A DNA stretch of 64,000 bases from Sphingobacterium sp. UBA4616 (GCA_002386525.1 DGIS01000004.1:1-64000), one strand, 5' to 3'. Counted from the first letter of the stretch, positions 18,241 to 25,972 are shown. Notes: a model not told the origin generated them from the letters alone. A program made the numbers and translations.

Positions 18241-18876
18241 ATGTCATTAATAGAAGATTTAAAATGGCGTCATGCTGTAAAAGCGTATGACCCGGAAAGA
18301 AAAGTTAGTCAGGAAGATATAGATAAGATTATAGAAGCTGCTCGTTTAGCCCCTACGTCTTCAGGCCTACAGCCATTTAAAGTGCTTGTTGTTGAGAACC
18401 AGGCATTAAAAGAGGAGTTGGCTAAGGGAGCACTAAATCCGGAGTGTATGCGTGAATGTTCGCACGTGCTGATTTTCGCTGCATGGGATCGTTATACAGC
18501 TGAGCGTATCGATCAGGTTTATGATTATACAACAGATGAACGCGATCTACCGCGAGGGCGCTTTGGTTCGTATACCGATAAGCTAAAGTCGATTTATCTA
18601 AATGAAGCTGCCGAAAGAAATTTTGCGCATACAGCAAGACAGACTTATATCGCTTTAGGCTTGGCGTTAGCCCAAGCGGCTGAACTTCGCGTCGATTCTA
18701 CTCCTGCGGAAGGCTTTGATAATCATATGGTGGATGAAGTATTGGAACTGGAAAAGCTCGGTTTAAAAAGTGTATCATTAATGTATGTCGGTGTAGCAGA
18801 CTCCTCCCGAGATTGGATCTCAACGATGAAAAAAGTTAGAGTATCCATAGAGGATTTTGTCGTTGAATATAAATAA
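18241..18876 (+). CDS. Nitroreductase-family NAD(P)H oxidoreductase
   Basis: 211-aa FMN-dependent nitroreductase-fold enzyme. It starts MSLIEDLKWRHAVKAYDPERKVSQEDIDKIIEAARLAPTSSGLQP in the manner of NfsB-like proteins; the RHAVK and APTSSGLQP stretches bind FMN phosphate. ALGLALAQAAELRVDSTPAEGF is the conserved C-terminal block. The likely reaction is two-electron reduction of quinones, nitro compounds or enones using NAD(P)H. It is the third gene of the ohr operon, 12 bases after DUF1304. Confidence 0.93.
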   Translation: MSLIEDLKWRHAVKAYDPERKVSQEDIDKIIEAARLAPTSSGLQPFKVLVVENQALKEELAKGALNPECMRECSHVLIFAAWDRYTAERIDQVYDYTTDERDLPRGRFGSYTDKLKSIYLNEAAERNFAHTARQTYIALGLALAQAAELRVDSTPAEGFDNHMVDEVLELEKLGLKSVSLMYVGVADSSRDWISTMKKVRVSIEDFVVEYK

Positions 18877-18923
18877 ATGGGCACTGCTTGCTCAATCACT
18901 TGAAAACTCGATATCTTTGTGAG

Positions 18924-19355
18924 ATGGACGATTTATTAAAATTAGATAAACAGCTTTGCTTTTCAGTTTACGTGCTGCATAGGGAAATTATGCAGCAGTA
19001 TCGAGCTATTCTTGAAGAGATCGACTTGACCTACCCACAATATATCACCCTGATGGCATTATGGGAAAATGATGAGCAAACGGTAAATCAATTAGGAAGT
19101 AAGCTATTTTTAGATAATGGAACACTTACACCACTGTTGAAACGTCTCGAGGCCAAAGCCTTGCTCACCCGGACACGAAGCAAATCTGATGAGCGGGTGG
19201 TAAAAATCAAACTAACGAAGCAAGGATTGCTGCTGAAAGAAAAAGCGAGTTGTATTCCTATGCAGATTTTTCAAACGTTAAATCTTGAGTATGATGATAT
19301 GGTCCAGCTCAAGTCATTAGCTGATAAAATCGTAAATAATTCGGGTAAACGCTAG
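18924..19355 (+). CDS. ohrR: OhrR-type MarR-family peroxide sensor
   Basis: 143-aa MarR-fold repressor, very close in pattern to Bacillus OhrR: LCFSVYVLHREIMQQYR, TYPQYITLMALWE, LFLDNGTLTPLLKRLE and TRTRSKSDERVVKIKLT. Cys12 in QLCF is the known peroxide-sensing cysteine of the family. A second cysteine, Cys110 (KASCIP), could be a resolving partner as in two-Cys OhrR proteins; that is inference. I take the ATG at 18924; the frame stays open to 18888, but that part does not resemble the family. It is the last gene of the operon, so autoregulation is likely, and a terminator follows. Confidence 0.92.
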   Translation: MDDLLKLDKQLCFSVYVLHREIMQQYRAILEEIDLTYPQYITLMALWENDEQTVNQLGSKLFLDNGTLTPLLKRLEAKALLTRTRSKSDERVVKIKLTKQGLLLKEKASCIPMQIFQTLNLEYDDMVQLKSLADKIVNNSGKR

Positions 19356-19370
19356 AAGTTTTCCATATTG

Positions 19371-19424
19371 AAATAGCAAGGGACTGGACATGGTTTGACT
19401 GTGCCCAGTCCCTTTGCTATTTTT
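19371..19424 (+). terminator. Terminator of the ohr operon
   Basis: AAATAGCAAGGGACTGG (19371-19387) pairs with CCAGTCCC.TTTGCTATTT (19405 onward), followed by T-rich sequence. A long GC-containing stem 15 bases after the ohrR stop. Confidence 0.85.
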
Positions 19425-19795
19425 AGTATGACCACATATTTCTCTTTATCTTTTTACAAGAACTGAATTTTATTAAAAATTGAACAGGAGAAGGTGATTT
19501 TTCTATTGTTTTTATTTGAATTTGTCAGTCACTTTTCTGTCGGCTGTGAGGAGCGAAGACAAGAGAAAGAAGTTGTACTACATAGTCTTTAGCCAGCGTG
19601 ATAGCGCCGTTTGGAACTTAATCTTTTCGACAACCGCCTTCATGTAAAATTATGGTTTTATAGATCCGGAGGTAAGGTCGATTCTGGATATGTACGCCTA
19701 ATTATCCAAAAGGATGCGGTGGTTGGTGATTATTAGGACTCAAAGTTTATTTTGGCTGGGTATTTAGCTTAAATGGCTATAAACCTGCTGTATGC
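19425..19795. other. Intergenic stretch, possible short gene remnant
   Basis: No complete gene seen. On the plus strand, 19614-19736 is open for 40 codons and reads ...HVKLWFYRSGGKVDSGYVRLIIQ.... This faintly resembles the arm-binding domain of Bacteroidota tyrosine integrases, but it is too short and diverged to call. Nothing else was recognised. Confidence 0.35.
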
Positions 19796-20377
19796 CTACA
19801 AGATATTTTTCAGTTTAATATATTGCAGCAACATAATAGTTTTTCCATCTTTGATTTCTCCTGTATCAATCATATGTAAAGCATCCTGAATTTTAATTTC
19901 AAGGATCTCTATATGCTCTTCTTCTTCCTCCAGTCCCCCTCCATCGCTAACTTTCATGTTGGTTGTATACTCTGCTATAAAAAAATGCAATATCTCCGTT
20001 ACTGACCCGGGGGACATGTAGGCCTCAAATATTTTTTGTGCTTCCTTGATTTGGTAGCCCGTTTCCTCTTCTGTCTCTCTACGGATGCAATCTTGGGGCG
20101 AATCTTGATCAAGCAAACCTGCGCATGCTTCTATCAGCATACCCGATTCGTTGCCGTTTATGTAAGTTGGGATTCGAAATTGTCTAGTCAATATAACGGT
20201 ATGGGAACTGATGTTATAGAGCAGAATAACCGCGCCATTACCACGGTCATAAGCTTCCCTGCTTTGTTGCTGTACTGTACCGTCTAGTTTGCTGTATTGA
20301 TAGGTTACTTTTTTCAGCGTGTACCAATTATCTGATAATATCTCGGTTTTTATAATTTCAATATCTTTTATTGCCAT
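19796..20377 (-). CDS. nudK: NudK-type Nudix hydrolase (GDP-mannose pyrophosphatase family)
   Basis: 193-aa Nudix enzyme, similar along its whole length to E. coli NudK: the N-terminal [76 protein letters not shown] and [12 protein letters not shown]. The expected activity is hydrolysis of GDP-mannose or a similar nucleotide sugar. The Nudix box runs from Gly87 to Tyr108 with RETEEETG intact, but the first glutamate of the consensus GX5E is a serine (Ser93), where E. coli NudK has Glu. I use the ATG at 20377; an upstream in-frame TTG adds 14 unconserved residues. Confidence 0.9.
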   Translation of the reverse strand: MAIKDIEIIKTEILSDNWYTLKKVTYQYSKLDGTVQQQSREAYDRGNGAVILLYNISSHTVILTRQFRIPTYINGNESGMLIEACAGLLDQDSPQDCIRRETEEETGYQIKEAQKIFEAYMSPGSVTEILHFFIAEYTTNMKVSDGGGLEEEEEHIEILEIKIQDALHMIDTGEIKDGKTIMLLQYIKLKNIL

Positions 20378-20493
20378 TTTTACTGTGTTAAGGTCAAACA
20401 GTAAAAATAAGGATTGCAATCCAAATGAAGCAGGGAAAACTAAAAGATGCTTCGATATCTTTCGCTAGTTTCCATGGCGCTATCCGATGGACT

Positions 20494-21408
20494 TTATTTG
20501 ATGCCATTTTCCAGTACCTGTCTGCTGGAAAGCTCGTATCTCTTTCTTACTGCTGCTAATACTTTTTTATAATATTTAGTCTTATCGGCTTCGTCAATTA
20601 CAATAATCTCGACATCATTTGCCTGAAGTAACTGCATCTTATCCTTGGAAAGCGAATACCATTTTTTTGTTGTATAATAAAATAATTGATTTTTAATAAA
20701 GCTACTCCGTTTATAATACTTATTACGTGCACGATACGTTAATAGCCACCAAAGATCGATTTCCACAAGATCTAGAGAAAGACCAAAGATGTGGATATCT
20801 TGCGTAAAAAATAGATCAATCCACGATTGTAGCTTGGTTCCTTTTTTCTGATTCAACCTTTTTATCAAAGAATCTTTGTAGACAGTTTCTGAACTGTAAT
20901 TTGTTCCATTAACGACATAATCCCTCATTTTTTGTAATTGACCACAATAATGCTCATATCCGAGATTAATAGACGCGGGGTTTAGACAGTCGCCATGAAT
21001 ATGCCAATAGGTTTTATGTTCACTTTCATGCCTACGAAAGACACTGTAGGTTGTTTCGCGGATTAAACCAGTATTAGGTGTGCTGGTACCTTCTAAACTA
21101 AAATCATAATTTGTGGTTATGATGTGTTTGATTGGTATCTCCCGAATTAACTGGTGTATTTCGTTTTGCTTGATCTGCGAAACACAATCCGAGATGTAAC
21201 TTTTAAGTTCCCTCTCGTTGATGTGTTGTTTTTTGATAGCGCCAAGGAATATTTCCTCATACAACATGGGGAAGGGCTTGAGGCCATTTTCTAACGAACT
21301 GACCTTATATTTCTCTTTAATATTATTTAATAAATCGCTCCAGCTGATCCCGGGTGAGATATTGTTGATGTCGTTCCCAACTAGTAAAGTAAACTTATTC
21401 ATCATCAT
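20494..21408 (-). CDS. Stand-alone SIR2-like domain protein, candidate anti-phage NADase
   Basis: 304-aa protein with the features of SIR2_2-type domains. A nucleotide-binding start, FTLLVGNDINNIS (6-18), is followed by WSDLLNNI. IITTNYD (96-102) matches the TxNxD motif with the catalytic-type asparagine Asn100. WHIHGD (135-140) supplies the conserved histidine 36-38 residues later. IFGLSLDLVEIDLWWLL resembles the C-terminal SIR2 strand-helix. In defence systems such as Thoeris ThsA, DSR and pAgo-associated SIR2, this fold degrades NAD+. No second effector domain is visible. I start at the first of three ATGs (21408), just after an in-frame TTG. Function is inferred from the fold only. Confidence 0.75.
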   Translation of the reverse strand: MMMNKFTLLVGNDINNISPGISWSDLLNNIKEKYKVSSLENGLKPFPMLYEEIFLGAIKKQHINERELKSYISDCVSQIKQNEIHQLIREIPIKHIITTNYDFSLEGTSTPNTGLIRETTYSVFRRHESEHKTYWHIHGDCLNPASINLGYEHYCGQLQKMRDYVVNGTNYSSETVYKDSLIKRLNQKKGTKLQSWIDLFFTQDIHIFGLSLDLVEIDLWWLLTYRARNKYYKRSSFIKNQLFYYTTKKWYSLSKDKMQLLQANDVEIIVIDEADKTKYYKKVLAAVRKRYELSSRQVLENGIK

Positions 21409-21762
21409 ATAAATCAAGCGTCATCCATTTATAAATTAAAGACGATGCCTAATAATCGTATAATTTGTTATTTGATAACCTGTAGCATTCAGGTTAATCC
21501 AATACTAAAATAATAAATTAAATCCTGAAGGAATATAGTGTGCGTGTTTTTTAGTGCGGATCTTGTTGGCTCTTAATCTGGGGATCTTGACATGTTTATA
21601 TGCATTAAATGCATCAATATTGTCTGCTGGTGCTTTTAATTGAACTTTCTTGCATAATGCTTTCACCGAGAGTCATGCTTTAATTAGCACGATATAGGTT
21701 ATGTAATATTAACCGAATGTAATTAGCGGGCACTGGTGTTATTCTGCTTATGATTATCAAAA

Positions 21763-21791
21763 AAGGCTAGGCGAACCAACTTCCTAGCCTT
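21763..21791 (-). terminator. Hairpin with T run on the minus strand
   Basis: AAGGCTAGG (21763-21771) pairs with CCTAGCCTT (21783-21791). Read on the minus strand the stem is followed by four further T residues, so it would stop leftward transcripts. No minus-strand gene of clear size lies to its right, which leaves the terminated transcript unexplained. Confidence 0.5.
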
Positions 21792-21833
21792 CACGGTATA
21801 ACTCATCCTATGCTATAACAAACAAATAACAAA

Positions 21834-21893
21834 GGAGAAAAGGAAATGTTTGATGGCCAGATTACACTTCGGTATGAAACTTTAACGATGTGA
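21834..21893 (+). other. Possible 15-codon leader peptide with a Shine-Dalgarno
   Basis: AAAGGAG (GGAG at 21834-21837) lies 8 bases before the ATG at 21846. The frame runs 15 codons (MFDGQITLRYETLTM) to TGA at 21891-21893. A strong SD is unusual for this genome type. A dyad TAGTCGGTA / TACCGACTA (21939-21965) follows. It is too short to be sure it is translated. Confidence 0.3.
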
Positions 21894-22045
21894 TCGTTTT
21901 TAGAACGCACCATTTATTGTTGCGGTGTTTTTCCAAAATAGTCGGTAAGTGCAACGTACCGACTACATCAATCTGTTATTCCGTGTTTTAATAGCTGACT
22001 GCCTTTAAATTTGTATTGTATAGAAAGCTAGAAATACTTTCATTG

Positions 22046-22057
22046 ATCACATGTGAT
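22046..22057. promoter_or_regulatory. 12-bp perfect palindrome upstream of the amidase
   Basis: ATCACATGTGAT reads the same on both strands and lies 70 bases before the amidase start. It could be an operator. No regulator can be assigned. Confidence 0.35.
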
Positions 22058-22127
22058 TCGATGCTTATGAAAGCTCGGAGTAATTTAAATACAAACATAA
22101 AAGAACTAATTAATAAGGATAAAAGCT

Positions 22128-22622
22128 ATGGAAATTAAAGAAAACAAGCTGTTAGGTGTTTCATATAGAGATACACCCAATAAAGGTGGTATTATCGAAC
22201 CTGTTTATATCATCATGCATTATGATGGTGCGTCCAACTCGACTAGTGCAATAGAGTGGATGACAGATTCGCGAAGTAAAGTATCTGCCCATCTTCATAT
22301 AAGTCGTACTGGTGTAGTAACCCAATTGGCCCCGTTTAATGTCAGATGCTGGCATGCAGGTTTCAGTGCATGGGCGGGACTGAAGGGGTTGAATACCTAT
22401 AGTATAGGTATAGAGTTACAGAATAAAGGTCAGGAAATCTATACCGAAAAGCAGATCAGTATTGCGCTTGAAGTGTGCCGGGCAATTATCAGTGAATATC
22501 CGATTCGGGATATTTTGGGGCATTCAGATATCGCGCCAGGAAGAAAAGAGGATCCAGGGAGACAATTTCCCTGGGAGAGATTTAAATCGTTAATAAAAGA
22601 GGATTGGAATGGACTTACTTGA
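22128..22622 (+). CDS. N-acetylmuramoyl-L-alanine amidase (Amidase_2, endolysin-like)
   Basis: 164-aa zinc amidase that cleaves the bond between MurNAc and L-alanine in peptidoglycan. The predicted zinc ligands follow the AmpD/T7-lysozyme pattern: His31 (IIMHYDG), His132 (GHSDIAPGRK) and Asp142 (KEDPG). SAHLHISRTGVVTQLAPFNVRCWHAG and YSIGIELQNKG are conserved core blocks. There is no signal peptide, as in phage endolysins that need a holin. It overlaps by 14 bases the gene for a small membrane-tipped coiled-coil protein, giving a lysis-cassette look, but no phage structural gene is near. Confidence 0.9.
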   Translation: MEIKENKLLGVSYRDTPNKGGIIEPVYIIMHYDGASNSTSAIEWMTDSRSKVSAHLHISRTGVVTQLAPFNVRCWHAGFSAWAGLKGLNTYSIGIELQNKGQEIYTEKQISIALEVCRAIISEYPIRDILGHSDIAPGRKEDPGRQFPWERFKSLIKEDWNGLT

Positions 22623-22971
22623 AATTTTGGAAAAATTGATTATCCCCGTGGCTACTGCGGTTGGAGGGTATCTAGTCGGAAAACCCAAAGAGCAAGCCCA
22701 AGTGGAGGCAACAAATGTTGAAAATGCTGGAAAAGTGATCGAAAAATGGGAAGGATATTCGAATAGGTTAGCGCAGGATATTGAGCAACTGCGGGCAATC
22801 ATTGAAGATCTTAATGAAGCGCTACGTTTAGCAAATGATGAACGTATGGCGTGCACAAGGACGTTAGCCGATTTGCAACTCAAGTATGATGACCTTATGA
22901 AACTTTATAATAAGTTACAAATGGAATTAAAGCAGGTCAAAAATGCACAACATAGTACACAAAATGAATAA
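22609..22971 (+). CDS. Small membrane-tipped coiled-coil protein, possible holin/spanin-like partner
   Basis: 120 aa. Residues 5-25 (EILEKLIIPVATAVGGYLVGK) form one hydrophobic or amphipathic helix with a glycine pair. Residues 30-112 are charged and heptad-like (IEKWEGYSNRLAQDIEQLRAIIEDLNEALRLAN..., then LQLKYDDLMKLYNKLQMELKQ), a long coiled coil. It overlaps the amidase gene, so the two are translated together. The layout suggests export or activation of the amidase (holin, pinholin or spanin-like), but no family is recognised. Confidence 0.7.
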   Translation: MDLLEILEKLIIPVATAVGGYLVGKPKEQAQVEATNVENAGKVIEKWEGYSNRLAQDIEQLRAIIEDLNEALRLANDERMACTRTLADLQLKYDDLMKLYNKLQMELKQVKNAQHSTQNE

Positions 22972-23089
22972 GTTGTTTGAATCTACATCCCAAGAATAGT
23001 CCTTGAGTATTGTTTCTCGAGGACTATCTATATGGTTTATAAGAAGTGGACGAATTTTGTCAATAAGGTTAACATGTACGTGAAATAAA

Positions 23090-23530
23090 TCAATAGTCTT
23101 TATTGAAACGTGCATCAATAAGGTAATAATTGGCAACCTGCTTGATCTCCATTTTGAAGTCCCGGTAAAGATCAAATTGGTTGCATGCGCAGATGATGGA
23201 TTTCTGTAAGATGTCATTATTTATTTTCAAATACGGCCCTAATTCTTTATAAATGGTGCTTTTAACTTTGGTTTTTAGATTAGTTAACTTTTCAGGTTGA
23301 AAAATGCGTAAAACAACCGCTATAGCTTTGTAACGATGTTGAATATCTTTATAATTGATATATTCTCCCATGATTTGTTGCTTTGGTATACCTACGAATT
23401 TACAATAACAGTCTATCACTTTGCTGATTTTAGAAAGATCAGGTTCATAAATCTTATCAATGGATTTTAGTATTTCGGGATGATTTTCTTTTAAGAAACT
23501 CATCATAAATGAATAATATAATGTGTTCAT
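23090..23530 (-). CDS. Hypothetical protein
   Basis: 146-aa soluble, lysine- and isoleucine-rich, mostly helical protein with no signal peptide or membrane segment. The middle reads VGIPKQQIMGEYINYKDIQHRYKAIAVVLRIF, then YKELGPYLKINNDILQKSIICACNQF. The spacing faintly recalls the DnaA C-terminal DNA-binding domain, but I cannot support that assignment. It is divergent from the S24 repressor across a promoter region, the layout of a phage immunity/early-gene switch, and it lies beside the amidase pair. Unknown function. Confidence 0.6.
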   Translation of the reverse strand: MNTLYYSFMMSFLKENHPEILKSIDKIYEPDLSKISKVIDCYCKFVGIPKQQIMGEYINYKDIQHRYKAIAVVLRIFQPEKLTNLKTKVKSTIYKELGPYLKINNDILQKSIICACNQFDLYRDFKMEIKQVANYYLIDARFNKDY

Positions 23531-23783
23531 GCGTTGTGAGCCATTTTTTACCTGTTAAACGTAGTGTTGCTTCTGTTCTTAAAACATTGTTTTGTTCGCG
23601 CGATTCATTAACATCTATATATTCGCAGCTATTTAATTGTTTTGTTAAACAAAGTTAAACTAAATTGTTAATCTTTTAATATTTTTTTTGATAAATTTTT
23701 ATGTTATTGAAAAATAATAAACTTATTTGTTTAACATTAAATTACTGATAATCAGTTGTTTTTATTTTTTTTTAATTGGTCTG

Positions 23784-23815
23784 TTTGTTTAGGTTTTATA
23801 AGTTGTGTAACTTTG
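23784..23815 (+). promoter_or_regulatory. Promoter of the S24 repressor
   Basis: TTTG (23784-23787), a 20-nt spacer, then TAACTTTG (23808-23815): a full match to TTTG / TAnnTTTG. The predicted start is near 23822, about 44 bases before the ATG at 23866. Confidence 0.75.
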
Positions 23816-23821
23816 TGTCAG

Positions 23822-23845
23822 AATGTTATGTTTTTGTGTAACATT
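23822..23845. promoter_or_regulatory. Dyad at the repressor start, candidate autoregulatory operator
   Basis: AATGTTA (23822-23828) and TAACATT (23839-23845) form a 7-bp dyad with a 10-nt spacer at the predicted transcription start. A CI/LexA-like protein encoded directly downstream could bind here. TGTGTAAC also occurs twice in the region. Confidence 0.45.
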
Positions 23846-23865
23846 TCTTAAGTACAGTATCAACT

Positions 23866-24672
23866 ATGGAGACTTATTCAAATAACAATTTTGAAGTTTT
23901 ACGCTTGGAAATGCGTGTCACAAACCGTGAATTTGCGTCGTTATTAGGTGTACGCGAACAGGTATACTCGCGTATAAAAAAGGGTGAGTATCCGATTGGG
24001 CTTACGATGAAAACACGAATCCAGAAGGCTTTTCCTCATATTCAATATGATTGGCTTTTGTATGGAAAGGGGGAAAGGCTAGCGACTGTTGCTCCAATTC
24101 TGTCTGACACTGTGGCGATGGTCAGTATGGGAAATGGAAAATCAATAGGGTACTTTTCGGAAGATGTTAAGTTTATTGATGAAAACAAGAACAATATATT
24201 TTTTGAAGTTTCCCCTGGAAGATATTTGATGCAGACAAAACTTGTTACTGAAAAAGCGAAAGCCGGTTATTTATCTGGCTTTTCCGATCCGGAATATATG
24301 GACGACTTACCTGCTCATTTTATTACAGTCAATGAGTTTCATAAAGGAGCTTATCGTTCTTTTCAAGTTAGTGGTGATAGTATGACCGATGGTACGGATG
24401 CAAGTGTATTGGATGGCGATATTGTTACAGGGCGTTTGATAAAGCCAGAGTTATGGCAATCCAAATTTCATACACATAAATATCGTTATTGGGTAATAGT
24501 GCATAAGTTTGAGGGGGTTATCATAAAAGAGATCGCTCATCATGATGTAAACAACGGAATTCTTACGCTTAGATCACTTAACACGGATAAAAAAAGATAT
24601 CCTGATTTTGATGTAAGTCTGGATGACGTTGATCAAATTTTCAATGTTGTAGATATTAGCCGCTCTTTATAA
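23866..24672 (+). CDS. XRE-HTH / S24 peptidase repressor (CI/LexA-like)
   Basis: 268 aa. Residues ~8-60 are a helix-turn-helix (VTNREFASLLGVREQVYSRIKKG). The C-terminal half is an S24 self-cleaving domain. The predicted cleavage pair is Ala133-Gly134 (KAKAGYLSGF), Ser172 lies in VSGDSMTDG as nucleophile, and Lys221 lies in GVIIKEI as general base. All elements for RecA-stimulated autolysis are present, as in phage CI and LexA. Many phages and mobile islands use such a protein to hold the element silent until DNA damage. Here it stands alone, with its own promoter and dyad. Confidence 0.88.
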   Translation: METYSNNNFEVLRLEMRVTNREFASLLGVREQVYSRIKKGEYPIGLTMKTRIQKAFPHIQYDWLLYGKGERLATVAPILSDTVAMVSMGNGKSIGYFSEDVKFIDENKNNIFFEVSPGRYLMQTKLVTEKAKAGYLSGFSDPEYMDDLPAHFITVNEFHKGAYRSFQVSGDSMTDGTDASVLDGDIVTGRLIKPELWQSKFHTHKYRYWVIVHKFEGVIIKEIAHHDVNNGILTLRSLNTDKKRYPDFDVSLDDVDQIFNVVDISRSL

Positions 24673-24740
24673 GCGCAAGAGTTTTTTTATTTGTTTTCTG
24701 GATTTTAAGATGTATAGGCATTTTGTATTTCATTGCTAAA

Positions 24741-24787
24741 AAATATAGAAATTAAAGCTAATTGTATTAGTTTTAATTTCTATATTT
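24741..24787. terminator. Very long AT-rich hairpin between convergent genes
   Basis: AAATATAGAAATTAAA (24741-24756) pairs perfectly with TTTAATTTCTATATTT (24772-24787), and the inner CTAAT/ATTAG extends the stem to about 22 bp with one G-T pair and a 3-nt loop. It lies 69 bases past the repressor gene and faces the convergent lipoprotein gene, so a two-way terminator is likely. It has few GC pairs. Confidence 0.6.
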
Positions 24788-25014
24788 GATTTTAAATTGA
24801 ACGTTTACGGTCATGTTGCTGTGTGCTAATTTGGCGCTTCTAGTATATATTGTGCATCGGGATAGATCGTTAGCATAGCAAGAATATAGGTTGCTCATTA
24901 TTCAAGCCTGTCCGTAGCGTTCAATTCAAATAGAAGACCGCTTTTAAGTTCAGGTTGCTTATGTTTTCGATTGATAAAATGAGTTCATCTTTTGAATTAT
25001 AGCGGCTATCATTT

Positions 25015-25518
25015 TTATTTTTTGACAAAACTTACGTCGGTTATTTTATAATTAAAGTTGTCTTTCTCTCGCTCATTTTCTGGCTTCTCTAATTCGCTGT
25101 AACGTACTGTACCTTTCATTTTAAATGTTGTATGTGAATCTAGATTGATTTTCTCTCCATTGTCGTCAAATACATAGAAGTTTTTTAGCGTATAATTTTT
25201 TTGGTCTGCAGGGATATCAAATAATACACTATTCTTTTCTGTTCCTACAGGTAAAATCACATTGAATGCTGTAAATTTTTCTGAACTGAAAGCATGAGAT
25301 TTAACAACAAAATTCATTTCCATTGTTTTCGATTTGCCAGAAGAAAAGGTGAAAGATGGTGCATCAAATTCTCCAACTAACTCAATGGTCTTGTCTTGGT
25401 TGTCGTAGTTGGATTCAATAGCTTTTACCGTATCGACAGAGTCCCCATTACAAGATGTGAACAGTGTTAAACTACAAGATGTTAACAATAATGCTGAAAA
25501 TAAATGTTTTGTTTTCAT
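25015..25518 (-). CDS. Hypothetical lipoprotein
   Basis: 167-aa predicted lipoprotein. The signal peptide ends TLFTSC, followed by NGDSVDTVKAIESNYDNQDKTIELVGEFDAP. The rest is a beta-rich, charged domain (FTFSSGKSKTMEMNFVVKS...) with a C-terminal KITDVSFVKK. No family is recognised. Single gene; its upstream region holds an 11-bp direct repeat (see 25719). Confidence 0.8.
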   Translation of the reverse strand: MKTKHLFSALLLTSCSLTLFTSCNGDSVDTVKAIESNYDNQDKTIELVGEFDAPSFTFSSGKSKTMEMNFVVKSHAFSSEKFTAFNVILPVGTEKNSVLFDIPADQKNYTLKNFYVFDDNGEKINLDSHTTFKMKGTVRYSELEKPENEREKDNFNYKITDVSFVKK

Positions 25519-25718
25519 GATAAAAATCTATTAATTGAATACATTTTATTGGTTCGCTTAGCCGTATTGAATAAAACTATACATATTTGATGTAGTAAAG
25601 GCTGATGATTCAAGATCGTCAACTCCACTCATTATAGCTTGAGCTTTCATTCAGTGGGCTCCTCTTTATTATTATTTTTCATAAAAGTAATGCGTGTATA
25701 AATAGATTTTACTGTATG

Positions 25719-25750
25719 ATTTAAATTCGTAAGGAATGAATTTAAATTCG
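25719..25750. repeat. Direct repeat ATTTAAATTCG, two copies
   Basis: ATTTAAATTCG occurs at 25719-25729 and 25740-25750, 21 bp apart (two helical turns). It lies in the 454-bp gap between the lipoprotein (25518, leftward) and the monooxygenase (ends 25973). A protein-binding role is possible; nothing else was recognised in the gap. Confidence 0.4.
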
Positions 25751-25972
25751 CATCCACAGAAATTTTTTTCGTTTGGAACTGAAGGTAAGTGTACAAATCG
25801 ATTGAAGGTTATCGTTGCAGATCGTCAATAGGATTTTTGGTTTAGTTCCCTGTTGGCAATTATGATTTTGAGTTTAAGATGTTACATTGTTTAATAACAT
25901 TTGATTTAAATGCTAGATTGCTTTTTCATTGCTGCGTTCTGACTTGAATTGCCAGTTTAGTTTGTTGTCTCT

